Origin: an uncultured Eubacteriales bacterium
Lineage (GTDB): Bacteria > Bacillota > Clostridia > Oscillospirales > Acutalibacteraceae
NCBI GenBank assembly: GCA_934477125.1
Contig: CAKSOL010000005.1
Span: forward strand, 124,001-188,000
DNA length: 64,000 nt
Direction of reading: 5' to 3'
In this document: positions 41,408-50,424 of the stretch, piece by piece
How positions within the stretch are numbered: the first letter of the stretch is position 1
How the letters are laid out: each line of letters starts with the position of its first letter
The notes under the pieces: model-generated
Database searches by the model: none
What the model saw: the letters and a program-made list of their open reading frames with translations, nothing else
What the model was told of the DNA's origin: nothing
Position numbers and translations under genes: made by a program

Positions 41408-43368
41408 TGAATCCTCCCGAACTGCTTTTCAAGCTCGCGGCGTTTTAATTCAAACGCAACCGGTCTGCCGTGAGGGCAATACATAATGTCACGCGAGGAA
41501 AGTATTCGCTCGGCAAGGGTTTTTAATTCCTGCGCAGCTGAATGGTATCCGCCCTTGGTAGCCGCCTTGCAGGCTATCATATGATAAAGATCGTCGATAC
41601 GCGAACCGTCCACCTTACCTATTCCGACAAGCCCGTTTATTGCCTCCTCGCATACGGCAGCAACATCCTCACGGCTGAGCGCTGCCGGAACGGAACGCAC
41701 CAGAACGGTTCCGTTTCCGAAATCCTCAACCTCAAAGCCAGCCTCGGCAAGCAGCTCCATATTTTCAATCGCAGCGCTGTATTCCCGCTTTGCAAGCGTT
41801 AATCTGACAGGAGCGAGCAGCTGCTGAACCTCGGTTTTACCATTTTTCCGCAGCTGTTCAAAAAGTATTCTTTCGTGCGCCGCGTGCTTATCTATCAGAT
41901 AAAGGCTTTGTCCCATTTCGGCGATAATATATGTTGAAAACGCCTCTCCGATAAATCTGATATTATCATTGATATCCTGATTTTCCTGCGGTGTATCTTC
42001 CTGTTTTTTCTCCGCTGTTTCTGCAGCGATTACTGCGTCAGCCGCCGTCGGAGCTTTATTTTCATCAGGCTCTCTTTTAATGTCAACCGACGTATTTTTT
42101 TCAGCGAACCGCTTAAAATCCGGATGATTGAAATAAACATTATTAAAATCGTTAAGTCTTGAATCAGGGGAGCTTTCGGCAACCGTTATTTTTTCCGGTT
42201 CGGCTGTTTTTTCCGCAGCCGGCTGGCTCTTATTTTCCGGTGCCTTATAAGAAATTCGTTCTGGCGTTTCGTCTATATTCATTTTCTGCTGGCGATATTC
42301 GGTTGAAATATTTGAAAACGCAGAAAGGCTTTGAGCCTTTCTTTTCGCCTGAGCCGAGACAGAAAGCTGAGGTCTGGTATCTCCTGCGGAAAGCGCCGAT
42401 TTAACGGCAGAATAAACCGCCTCAAAAACTCTGCGTTCATCCGAAAAGCGCACCTGGGTTTTAGCCGGGTGAACATTAACGTCAACCTCGCCGAACGGCA
42501 GTCCGACGTTAAGCACAAATGCCGGGAATTTTCCTACCATAATACTATGGCGGTAAGCCTGCTCAACTGCCGCCGTTACCGTTCCGGACTGAACAAAACG
42601 TCCGTTTAAGAAGGTGAATTGCAAACTTCTTGAGCTGCGGCAGGAAACAGGTCTGCAAATAAGACCGCTGACACGCACTCCGGCGCTTTCTCCGGAAACC
42701 GGAATAACGCTGCCGGCAAATTCTCTGCCGAGAACGCTGTAAACCGCGCTTTCAAGCTTACCGTCCCCCGGAGTTGAGAGCGTCTGTTTTCCGTCCCGGA
42801 TGAATTTAAACGCTATTTCGGGGTGCGAAAGAGCGGCGCGGTCAACAACCGCCGCAACGGCATTACCCTCGGAAACATCCTTTTTAAGGAATTTCATTCT
42901 GGCGGGAGTATTATAAAACAGGTCGTTTACAATTATAGTTGTTCCGACGGCACAGCCGGTTTCCTCATTAAGGGTTTCTTCCCCGCCCTCTATCATATAA
43001 TGAGTTCCGCAGTCGCTGTCCGGCTGTCTTGTTATAAGCTCAACCCTCGAAACCGCGCAGGTTGCGGCTAAAGCTTCACCGCGAAATCCGAGAGAGGCGA
43101 TTGAATAAAGATCGTCGGCAGTTCTGATTTTGCTTGTCGCATGGCGCAGAAACGCAATAGGCACATCCTCGTTTGCCATTCCGCAGCCATTATCCGTAAT
43201 TCGGAGCAGCGAAATGCCGCCGCGCCGGATTTCAACGGTTATATGAGTTGCTCCGGCGTCAATAGAATTTTCTATAAGCTCTTTCGCAACCGAAGCCGGT
43301 CTTTCAACCACCTCGCCGGCTGCTATCAGCTCGGCTATTTCCTTTTTAAGCAGCTTGATATGCGGCAT
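41404..43368 (-). CDS. mutL: DNA mismatch repair protein MutL
   Basis: 654 residues. GHKL ATPase N-terminus with ELIENSIDAGAT, DNGCGM and GFRGEALA; a low-complexity Glu/Lys/Pro linker around 330-465; and a C-terminal dimerisation/endonuclease domain with DKHAAHERILFE (DQHA-type metal site), ACKAA and CPHGRP. The endonuclease motifs are present, as expected where MutH is absent. Overlaps miaA by four bases. Confidence 0.96.
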   Translation of the reverse strand: MPHIKLLKKEIAELIAAGEVVERPASVAKELIENSIDAGATHITVEIRRGGISLLRITDNGCGMANEDVPIAFLRHATSKIRTADDLYSIASLGFRGEALAATCAVSRVELITRQPDSDCGTHYMIEGGEETLNEETGCAVGTTIIVNDLFYNTPARMKFLKKDVSEGNAVAAVVDRAALSHPEIAFKFIRDGKQTLSTPGDGKLESAVYSVLGREFAGSVIPVSGESAGVRVSGLICRPVSCRSSRSLQFTFLNGRFVQSGTVTAAVEQAYRHSIMVGKFPAFVLNVGLPFGEVDVNVHPAKTQVRFSDERRVFEAVYSAVKSALSAGDTRPQLSVSAQAKRKAQSLSAFSNISTEYRQQKMNIDETPERISYKAPENKSQPAAEKTAEPEKITVAESSPDSRLNDFNNVYFNHPDFKRFAEKNTSVDIKREPDENKAPTAADAVIAAETAEKKQEDTPQENQDINDNIRFIGEAFSTYIIAEMGQSLYLIDKHAAHERILFEQLRKNGKTEVQQLLAPVRLTLAKREYSAAIENMELLAEAGFEVEDFGNGTVLVRSVPAALSREDVAAVCEEAINGLVGIGKVDGSRIDDLYHMIACKAATKGGYHSAAQELKTLAERILSSRDIMYCPHGRPVAFELKRRELEKQFGRIQ

Positions 43369-43388
43369 TTTTCCGCTCCCTTCTCAAA

Positions 43389-45986
43389 TTAAATGCTTTT
43401 CGCTTTTGTTGCAAGGTCAAAAAGTATTCCCATTGCCTCTATCGGAGTCAGTGTATTGACATCCAGCATCTGAAGCTCCTTTAAAAGCTCGGACGCACCC
43501 TGCAATTCAATGGGCAGCTGAGCCTGAGGAGCGGCGGCTGTGCGGTATGTTATAACTCCGTCCTCAATAGTTTGCTTTAAGATATCCTTGGCGCGCTTGA
43601 TTACCGAATCCGGTATTCCGCTGAGCTTTGCGACCTCAATACCGTAGCTGTCGTCCGCACCGCCCGGAACGATACGCCTTAAAAAGATTATATCGTCGCC
43701 GCGTTTTTTTACGGCGATATTATAATTCTTAACGCCCTGAAGCTCGTTTTCCATTTCGGTCAGCTCGTGATAATGAGTTGCAAACAAGGCTCTTGCGCCC
43801 AATTTACGCTTTTCGGCTACAAATTCGAGAACCGCTCTTGCTATTGACATTCCGTCGTAGGTTGATGTTCCCCTGCCTATCTCGTCAAGTATAAGCAAGC
43901 TGTTTTTGGTTGCGTTTTTAAGAATATCCGCAACCTCGCTCATTTCGACCATAAAGGTTGACTGACCTGAGGCAAGGTCGTCCGACGCTCCCACGCGGGT
44001 ATATATCGCATCGGCAACGCCTATCTGCGCTATTTTTGCTGGAACAAACGAGCCTATCTGCGCCATAAGCGTTATCAGCGCGACCTGCCGCATATAGGTT
44101 GATTTTCCTGCCATATTCGGTCCTGTTATTATAGCACAGCGGTTATCGCCGCCATCAAGCATAGTGTCGTTTGAAACGAACGGCGTTTTAATCATCTGCT
44201 CTACAACCGGATGACGACCGTCCTTAATATGTATAACCCCGCTGTTATCAACAAGCGGACGGCAATAATCGTTGTTCGCGGCGACCTCGGCGAATGAGCA
44301 GAGCGAGTCCAGCCGGGCTATTGCCGACGCGGTTTTCTGGAAACGCAGTATTTCCGCAGCCGCCTTTCGGCGAACCCCGTCGAAAAGCTCGTATTCAAGC
44401 TGAACAACGCGGTCCTTAGCCGACAGAACCCTCATTTCAAGCTCTTTTAATTCTTCGGTTATAAAGCGTTCGCAGTTTGTCAGGGTCTGCTTGCGGATAT
44501 AATCCTCCGGAACCTTATCGAGAGCTGAATTCGTCACTTCAATATAGTATCCGAAAACCTTGTTATAACGCACTCTGAGGTTCTTTATTCCCGTGCGCTC
44601 GCGCTCGCGGGTTTCGATATCCGTGAGATACCCCGTGCCGTTATTCATATCTGAGCGCAGCAAATCGACCTGCTCGCTGTAACCGTCCTTTATAAGTCCG
44701 CCCTCGCGCACCGTTGCCGGGGGCTGCTCGGATATTGCGTTCTTTATAAGCTCAACGATTTCCTCAAGCGGGTCAATATCGCCGAATATCGTTTTAAGCA
44801 TACGGCTGTTTACATTCTGAAGCAGCATTTTTATCGGATAAAAGCGCGCGGCAGTATCGGCAAGGCTCAGCAAATCGCGTGCCGAGGCGCTGCCGTATAC
44901 AACGCGCGTCATCAGCCTTTCAATGTCCCTTACTCCGCTCATACCGTTTATAAGCTCACCGCGCAGAACAGTTCCGCTGCAAAGCTCCTCAACCGCGTTC
45001 TGACGAAGCATTATTTCATTTATCGACAGCAGCGGATGCTCAACCCATGAACGGATAAGTCTTTTGCCCATTGCTGTTTTTGTACGGTCCAGAACCCAGA
45101 GCAAAGAGCCTTTTTTTGATTTTGAGCGCATTGTTTCGCAAAGCTCAAGGTTTCTGACCGCCGTCATTTCAAGCCGCATATACTGCGAATCGGTATAAAA
45201 ATCCACCTGATTTACCGAAATTGAGCCGCTTACTCCGGTTTCGTAAAGGTAACGGATTGCCGCTCCGAGAGCGCTTTCGGCGGCGCTGCCGGAGGTTATT
45301 CCGAGATTTTCCGTGCTGACAACCGAGAAATGCTCAAGCAGAAGCGGCTCTGTAACCGAGGTATCGAAATCCTCGCGGCTGCGCTCGGTAACCGTGCCGG
45401 AAAAGTCCTCATAAAGCAGCTTTGACATTCCGGGATCCGCCTTAACTGACGAATCGCAGAGCACCTCGCTCGGAGAAAATCTCGAAAGCTCATCCGCAGT
45501 TCTGCGAACAACCGAATCGCCGGATATTTCGGTAAGGTGGCTTTCACCGGTTGAAGCGTCGGTAAAGCACAGTCCTACGGTTCCGTTTTTAAGAGACAGC
45601 GCCGCAAGGTAGTTATTGCGCGATTCATCAAGCATACTGTCCTCTATAACCGTACCCGGAGTTACAATATGAACGACCTCGCGTTTAACAAGCTTTTTTG
45701 CCTTTGAGGGATCCTCGGTCTGCTCGCATATAGCGACCTTATAGCCCTTTGCAACAAGACGCGCAATATAGTTATCGCAGCTATGAAACGGAACGCCGCA
45801 CATCGGCGCACGCTCCGAAAGACCGCATTCCTTTCCTGTTAAAACAAGGTCAAGCTCCTCGGACGCCTTTTTAGCGTCCTCAAAGAACATTTCGTAAAAG
45901 TCCCCGACCCTGTAAAAAAGAATACAGTCCTCATAATCCTGTTTTATTTTAAAATACTGCTTCATCATAGGCGATAACTCGTCCAC
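43389..45986 (-). CDS. mutS: DNA mismatch recognition protein MutS
   Basis: 865 residues from GTG at 45986, which gives the family start (MDELSPMMKQYFKIK) with AAGGGA upstream; a TTG 11 codons earlier has no ribosome binding site. N-terminal mismatch domain with FYEMFFEDA (the F-x-E wedge), Walker A TGPNMAGKSTYMRQ, Walker B LLILDEIGRGTSTYDG and ATHYHEL. Ends with the helix-turn-helix region. It works with MutL, encoded 20 bases downstream. Confidence 0.95.
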   Translation of the reverse strand: MDELSPMMKQYFKIKQDYEDCILFYRVGDFYEMFFEDAKKASEELDLVLTGKECGLSERAPMCGVPFHSCDNYIARLVAKGYKVAICEQTEDPSKAKKLVKREVVHIVTPGTVIEDSMLDESRNNYLAALSLKNGTVGLCFTDASTGESHLTEISGDSVVRRTADELSRFSPSEVLCDSSVKADPGMSKLLYEDFSGTVTERSREDFDTSVTEPLLLEHFSVVSTENLGITSGSAAESALGAAIRYLYETGVSGSISVNQVDFYTDSQYMRLEMTAVRNLELCETMRSKSKKGSLLWVLDRTKTAMGKRLIRSWVEHPLLSINEIMLRQNAVEELCSGTVLRGELINGMSGVRDIERLMTRVVYGSASARDLLSLADTAARFYPIKMLLQNVNSRMLKTIFGDIDPLEEIVELIKNAISEQPPATVREGGLIKDGYSEQVDLLRSDMNNGTGYLTDIETRERERTGIKNLRVRYNKVFGYYIEVTNSALDKVPEDYIRKQTLTNCERFITEELKELEMRVLSAKDRVVQLEYELFDGVRRKAAAEILRFQKTASAIARLDSLCSFAEVAANNDYCRPLVDNSGVIHIKDGRHPVVEQMIKTPFVSNDTMLDGGDNRCAIITGPNMAGKSTYMRQVALITLMAQIGSFVPAKIAQIGVADAIYTRVGASDDLASGQSTFMVEMSEVADILKNATKNSLLILDEIGRGTSTYDGMSIARAVLEFVAEKRKLGARALFATHYHELTEMENELQGVKNYNIAVKKRGDDIIFLRRIVPGGADDSYGIEVAKLSGIPDSVIKRAKDILKQTIEDGVITYRTAAAPQAQLPIELQGASELLKELQMLDVNTLTPIEAMGILFDLATKAKSI

Positions 45987-46032
45987 AGCAATTACACATC
46001 CCTTATTTTTACTTTTCAAATGCGTTTAAGGT

Positions 46033-46056
46033 AAAAAAATCCCGGCAGTATCGGGT
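46033..46056 (-). terminator. Terminator after ylbF
   Basis: CCCG/CGGG stem with a 7-base loop followed on the minus strand by seven T. Weak stem but well-placed between ylbF and mutS. Confidence 0.6.
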
Positions 46057-46057
46057 T

Positions 46058-46465
46058 TTAATGGCATCCGCCGCAGCTTTCGCAGCTGCCTGAGCAGCTA
46101 TGCTCCTCAGGCTCACAGGTTGCCGGATCGGCGCCCTCGACACACTGCATTATAATGCTGTTGATATCGTTAAGCATATGGTCAAGCTCCGCCTTTGCCG
46201 CATTATACTCCGCCATAGCCGATCCGGACATAACCTCGGAATATACCTTTCTGAGCTTTTCGTTAAGCTTTCTTATTTTTTCCTCATCCCGTTCGTCTGC
46301 GCCCATAACACGGTCAAGCTCCATACGGGTAATGTTAAACTCCCCGATTTTCTGCTGAAGCTCGGCATCGTTATCATTTGCGATACGTGCCTTTGCGAAA
46401 CGGATAAAGCGTTCGTCCTGCTGGACTGCTGCGCCGAGCTGGCGCGCTGCGTCAAGAATATTCAT
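46058..46465 (-). CDS. YlbF-family protein with Cys-rich tail
   Basis: 135 residues. Residues 1-115 are the helical YlbF/YmcA domain (ILDAARQLGAAVQQDERF, RKVYSEVMSGSAMAEYNAAKAELDHML). The tail after 118 has six Cys (TCEPEEHSCSGSCESCGGCH). Relatives in Bacillus form a complex (YlbF-YmcA-YaaT) that binds Fe-S clusters and controls RNase Y maturation. The Cys-rich end fits metal or cluster binding. Located between miaB and mutS. Confidence 0.85.
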   Translation of the reverse strand: MNILDAARQLGAAVQQDERFIRFAKARIANDNDAELQQKIGEFNITRMELDRVMGADERDEEKIRKLNEKLRKVYSEVMSGSAMAEYNAAKAELDHMLNDINSIIMQCVEGADPATCEPEEHSCSGSCESCGGCH

Positions 46466-46495
46466 TATAATTTACTCCTTAATTTTAAATTATTT

Positions 46496-47896
46496 TTATA
46501 ACAAGGTGCCTTTTAGCACACCGTCATACGATGTTATATGCGTTCTGCACAGCTTTCCGCACATTTCCGGACTTCCTTCAAATTCAACCGTTATATTACC
46601 GTCGGTATGACCGGTCAGATATCCGGCGTTCTGAGACTGCCCCTCGCAGAGAACGCGGTAATCCCTGCCGACCATTCCAGAAAGATTGTCGTTCCCTATT
46701 TTTTCCTGAACCCGCAGCAGCTCGGTGAACCAGCGTCCCTTTTCCTCTCTCGAAACGGGGTCGGGCATAGCTGCCGCCGGCGTTCCCTCGCGCGGAGAAT
46801 AAATAAAGGTGAAAAGCGAAGTGAATTTCACCCTTTCTACAAGCTCAAGGGTCTGTTTGAAGTCCTCATAGGTTTCTCCGGGGAAACCGACGATTATATC
46901 CGTCGTCAGAGCAATATCCGGTATTCTCTCCCTCGCCGCGCTTATAAGCTCAAGATATTTTGCGCGGTCATAATGCCTGTTCATAGCCTTTAAAATTCTG
47001 TCGCTCCCGCTCTGAAACGGCAGATGAAGATGCCGCGCAGCCTTTTCGCAGTCGCGTATTGCGTCGAGCAGCTCTACCGTACAGTCCTTTGGATGGGACG
47101 TCATAAACTTTATACGGAAATCGCCGTCTATGTCATTTATCATTCTGAGCAGCCGGGCAAAATTAACTCCGTGTTCCTCGCCCTTGCCGTATGAATTGAC
47201 ATTCTGACCGAGCAGCATTATTTCCTTATATCCGGCTTCAACCATCTGCTTTGCTTCCTGCAAAACATCCTCCGGCGCTCTTGAGCGCTCCCTGCCTCTG
47301 ACATACGGTACAATACAGTAGGTACAGAAATTATTGCAGCCGCGCATAACCGGCAGAAATCCTTTTATGTCGCCGTCCCGCCGAACCGGTACATCCTCAA
47401 CTATCTCACCGTTTGAAAGCTCGGATTCAAATACCCTCTCTCCCAAAAGACAGCGATATATAAATTCAGGAAGTCTGTGCTGAACCTGTGTTCCGAAAAC
47501 AAGGTCAACATACGGAAAGCTTGAACGCAGACGTTTCTGAACCGAGTCCTGCTGAGCCATACAGCCGCATACGGCAAGTATCATACCGGGACGGCGGCGC
47601 TTATAGTGCTTCATAGCTCCGACATTCCCGTAAACTCTGTCCTCAGCATGTCCACGGACGGCGCAGGTATTATAAAGAATAAGCTCGGCATCCTCCGGGG
47701 TGTCGGTGAAGGTATATCCCATCTCGGAAAGTATTCCCTTTATGCGTTCGGAATCGCTTACATTCTGCTGACAGCCGTAGGTTATAACCAGCGCACGCGG
47801 CGCTCTGCCGTAACGCTCATAAAGCTTAGCGGATGCCCGGCTTGCAAATGCCCGCTGTTCGGGCGGAAAAGAATTGCGGTTTATTGCATCAAACAA
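46496..47896 (-). CDS. miaB: tRNA-2-methylthio-N6-dimethylallyladenosine synthase
   Basis: 466 residues. N-terminal MTTase domain with cluster Cys in YGCQQNVSDSE, NTCAVRGHAEDRVYGN and CGCMAQQD; radical SAM motif GCNNFCTYCIVPYVRGRERSR; C-terminal TRAM domain. It methylthiolates i6A37 made by MiaA. Longer N-terminal region (about 35 residues) is normal for Firmicutes MiaB. Confidence 0.95.
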   Translation of the reverse strand: MFDAINRNSFPPEQRAFASRASAKLYERYGRAPRALVITYGCQQNVSDSERIKGILSEMGYTFTDTPEDAELILYNTCAVRGHAEDRVYGNVGAMKHYKRRRPGMILAVCGCMAQQDSVQKRLRSSFPYVDLVFGTQVQHRLPEFIYRCLLGERVFESELSNGEIVEDVPVRRDGDIKGFLPVMRGCNNFCTYCIVPYVRGRERSRAPEDVLQEAKQMVEAGYKEIMLLGQNVNSYGKGEEHGVNFARLLRMINDIDGDFRIKFMTSHPKDCTVELLDAIRDCEKAARHLHLPFQSGSDRILKAMNRHYDRAKYLELISAARERIPDIALTTDIIVGFPGETYEDFKQTLELVERVKFTSLFTFIYSPREGTPAAAMPDPVSREEKGRWFTELLRVQEKIGNDNLSGMVGRDYRVLCEGQSQNAGYLTGHTDGNITVEFEGSPEMCGKLCRTHITSYDGVLKGTLL

Positions 47897-47928
47897 GAAA
47901 ATTCTCCTTAATTACAAATAATCAATTT

Positions 47929-47957
47929 ATTATACTATAAATATATCTTTTTCGCAA
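47929..47957 (-). promoter_or_regulatory. Promoter of miaB
   Basis: Minus strand TTGCGA (47952-47957), 17-base spacer, TATAAT (47929-47934), about 33 bases upstream of ATG. Confidence 0.75.
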
Positions 47958-48009
47958 GACCCGCAAGGAGATATTTTCGTAAATTTTAAGCATATTTTAA
48001 AATTATAAT

Positions 48010-49968
48010 CTATTTTCCGCGTCTGAGCTTTTCGATTTTATCTCTCAGAACGGCTGCATGCTCAAATTCGAGTATCTTCGCCGCCTGTTTCATTTCCTCG
48101 GTCAATCTCTTGATTTCCGCCTCGCGCTCGGCGCGGCTCATTCTTGAAACAGGACGGTCTCTGTCAACCTTTTTGCCGATTTCGATTATATCGCGGACAT
48201 CCTTAACTATCGTCTTTGGAGTTATTCCGTGTTCCTCGTTATAACGCTGCTGTATTGCGCGGCGGCGTTCGGTCTCGCGGATGGCGTTTTCCATAGACTG
48301 CGTTACGCTGTCGGCATACATAATAACCTCGCCGTTGGCATTTCTCGCGGCTCTGCCTATCGTCTGGACAAGCGAGGTTTCACTGCGCAGAAAGCCCTCC
48401 TTGTCCGCGTCAAGTATCGCGACAAGCGACACTTCGGGTATATCCAAGCCTTCTCTCAGCAGGTTTATGCCGACAAGAACGTCAAACTCTCCGAGTCTCA
48501 GACCGCGGATTATCTCCATTCGCTCAATGGTATCTATATCAAAGTGCATATACCTGACCTTAACGGAAACGTTTTCCAGATACTCGGTAAGGTCCTCAGC
48601 CATTTTTTTGGTCAGAGTTGTAATAAGCACGCGTTCCTTACGGGAAACGCGCATATTTATTTCGGAAATAAGGTCGTCTATCTGTCCCTCGCTCGGTCTT
48701 ACCGATACCGGCGGATCAAGCAGTCCCGTAGGTCTTATTACCTGCTCGACAATCTGCGCCGCGCGCTCGCGTTCAAACTCTCCGGGCGTTGCGGAAACAA
48801 ACACCGCCTGATTTATATGAGAATAAAATTCATCGAAATTAAGCGGACGGTTATCATATGCCGAGGGCAGACGAAAGCCGTATTCAACCAGATTTTCCTT
48901 TCTTGCGCGGTCTCCGCCGTACATTCCGCGAACCTGCGGCAGCGTAACGTGAGACTCATCGACAAAAAGCAGAAAATCGTCCGGAAAATAATCAAGCAGC
49001 GTTGACGGCGTACTGCCGGCAGGTCTGCCGGAAAGAACGCGCGAATAGTTTTCTATTCCCTTGCATATTCCTATTTCCCTCAGCATTTCTATATCGTATT
49101 CCGTTCGCTGGCGTATTCTCTGAGCCTCTATAAGCTTACCTGCATCGGTAAAGAATTTTACACGCTCTTCCATTTCCTCCCTGAGCGACGCGAGCGCCTG
49201 CTCCATTTTATCCTGAGGCACTATATAATGGGAAGCCGGATATATGGCAATATGCGACAGAACGCTTTTGATTTCCCCGGTCAGCGGATTCATTTCGCAG
49301 ATACGGTCTATCTCGTCGCCGAAAAATTCAATCCGTATCGCAGTATCGCTTGAATACGCAGGAAATACTTCGACCGTATCTCCGCGCACACGGAATTTGT
49401 TGCGCTGAAAGCTGATATCGTTTCTTTCGTACTGCAAATCAACCAGCTTGGCTATAAGCTCGTCCCGATTCTTTTCAGTTCCCGACCGCAGCGAAATAAC
49501 CATATTCCGGTAGTCTATCGGGCTGCCGAGAGAATAAATGCAGGAAACGCTCGCAACGATTATAACGTCGCGCCTTTCGGAAAGGGCGCAGGTTGCAGAA
49601 TGGCGAAGCTTATCTATTTCATCATTTATCGCCGAATCCTTTTCAATATAGGTATCGGTTCCGGGAATATAAGCCTCCGGCTGGTAATAATCGTAGTAAG
49701 ATACAAAATACTCCACCGCATTTTCAGGGAAAAATTCTCTGAACTCACTGCAAAGTTGTGCGGCAAGGGTTTTATTGTGGGCGAGCACGAGCGTCGGGCG
49801 GTTAACATTCGCAATGATATTAGCCATAGTAAAGGTCTTGCCGGAACCGGTGACACCCAGCAGCACCTGTTCCCTTTCGCCGTTTTCAATACCCTTTGTC
49901 AGCTTTTCAATAGCCTCCGGCTGGTCGCCCGTCGGCATGTATTTTGAATGTAAAACAAACTTATCCAC
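48010..49968 (-). CDS. uvrB: Excinuclease ABC subunit B
   Basis: 652 residues from GTG at 49968. Walker A GVTGSGKTFTMA, beta-hairpin YDYYQPEAYIPGTDTYIEKD, DESHVTLPQVRGMY, VSATPGEFE, QTIGRAARNANGEVIMYAD and the C-terminal UVR motif (AKILEFEHAAVLRDKIEKL). It verifies damage in nucleotide excision repair. The 240 bases between this gene and tRNA-Leu(TAA) contain AT-rich promoter-like sequence; no typical DinR/LexA box was seen. Confidence 0.97.
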   Translation of the reverse strand: MDKFVLHSKYMPTGDQPEAIEKLTKGIENGEREQVLLGVTGSGKTFTMANIIANVNRPTLVLAHNKTLAAQLCSEFREFFPENAVEYFVSYYDYYQPEAYIPGTDTYIEKDSAINDEIDKLRHSATCALSERRDVIIVASVSCIYSLGSPIDYRNMVISLRSGTEKNRDELIAKLVDLQYERNDISFQRNKFRVRGDTVEVFPAYSSDTAIRIEFFGDEIDRICEMNPLTGEIKSVLSHIAIYPASHYIVPQDKMEQALASLREEMEERVKFFTDAGKLIEAQRIRQRTEYDIEMLREIGICKGIENYSRVLSGRPAGSTPSTLLDYFPDDFLLFVDESHVTLPQVRGMYGGDRARKENLVEYGFRLPSAYDNRPLNFDEFYSHINQAVFVSATPGEFERERAAQIVEQVIRPTGLLDPPVSVRPSEGQIDDLISEINMRVSRKERVLITTLTKKMAEDLTEYLENVSVKVRYMHFDIDTIERMEIIRGLRLGEFDVLVGINLLREGLDIPEVSLVAILDADKEGFLRSETSLVQTIGRAARNANGEVIMYADSVTQSMENAIRETERRRAIQQRYNEEHGITPKTIVKDVRDIIEIGKKVDRDRPVSRMSRAEREAEIKRLTEEMKQAAKILEFEHAAVLRDKIEKLRRGK

Positions 49969-50173
49969 CTGTTATCCGTTCCTTTTTAAATTTAGGTTAT
50001 AATTATTATGTCATAAAATCATAAGCTTACGATTTTGTCTGCAAACATTATAGCATAATTCGGAATAAAAGTAAATACGACACGCCGCTCTTATTTAATA
50101 AGCCGAGATACATTAAAAATTTGCAATTTGATTTAGAGCGCGGCTTAAATTAAAGCAGAATGTCAAAAAAAAC

Positions 50174-50202
50174 TTGACAAAATGCGCTTTAGAATATATT
50201 AT
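50174..50202 (+). promoter_or_regulatory. Promoter of tRNA-Leu(TAA)
   Basis: TTGACA (50174-50179), 17-base spacer, TATTAT (50197-50202). The spacer is unlike those of the other two tRNA promoters. Confidence 0.88.
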
Positions 50203-50210
50203 TGTATTAT

Positions 50211-50297
50211 GCCGCTGTGGTGGAATAGGCAGACACAAGGGACTTAAAATCCCTCGGTAGCGATACCGTACCGGTTCAAGTCCGGTCAGCGGCACCA
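50211..50297 (+). tRNA. tRNA-Leu (anticodon TAA), CCA encoded
   Basis: Class II tRNA: acceptor GCCGCTG/CAGCGGC, anticodon stem AGGGA/TCCCT with loop CTTAAAA giving TAA, long variable arm, T arm with GGTTCAAGTCC, discriminator A and CCA. This tRNA is a target of the MiaA/MiaB modification. Confidence 0.97.
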
Positions 50298-50303
50298 AGC
50301 TTT

Positions 50304-50346
50304 AATCACCCGAATACTTTACCGGCGGTAAAGTATTCGGGTGATT
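50304..50346 (+). terminator. Terminator of tRNA-Leu(TAA)
   Basis: A perfect 20-bp stem (AATCACCCGAATACTTTACC with its complement) around a 3-base loop, followed by TTGTTTT. Confidence 0.92.
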
Positions 50347-50369
50347 TTGTTTTACAGTGTTTATAAATT

Positions 50370-50418
50370 ATACGCCGTATCCGACCGTGACATATATTTC
50401 CGGTCGGGTGCGGCGTAT
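50370..50418 (-). terminator. Terminator of the sensor-regulator-lipoprotein operon
   Basis: Outer arms ATACGCCG/CGGCGTAT and inner CCGACCG/CGGTCGG form a long hairpin directly after the lipoprotein stop. The following tract is AT-rich but not a clean T-run. Confidence 0.7.
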
Positions 50419-50424
50419 ATTCTC

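Noticed and set aside
49969..50050. SOS (DinR/LexA) box ahead of uvrB
   Set aside because: No GAAC-N4-GTTC-type palindrome seen in the upstream region.
50113..50298. 61-codon minus-strand frame across tRNA-Leu(TAA)
   Set aside because: Antisense to the tRNA, no family resemblance.
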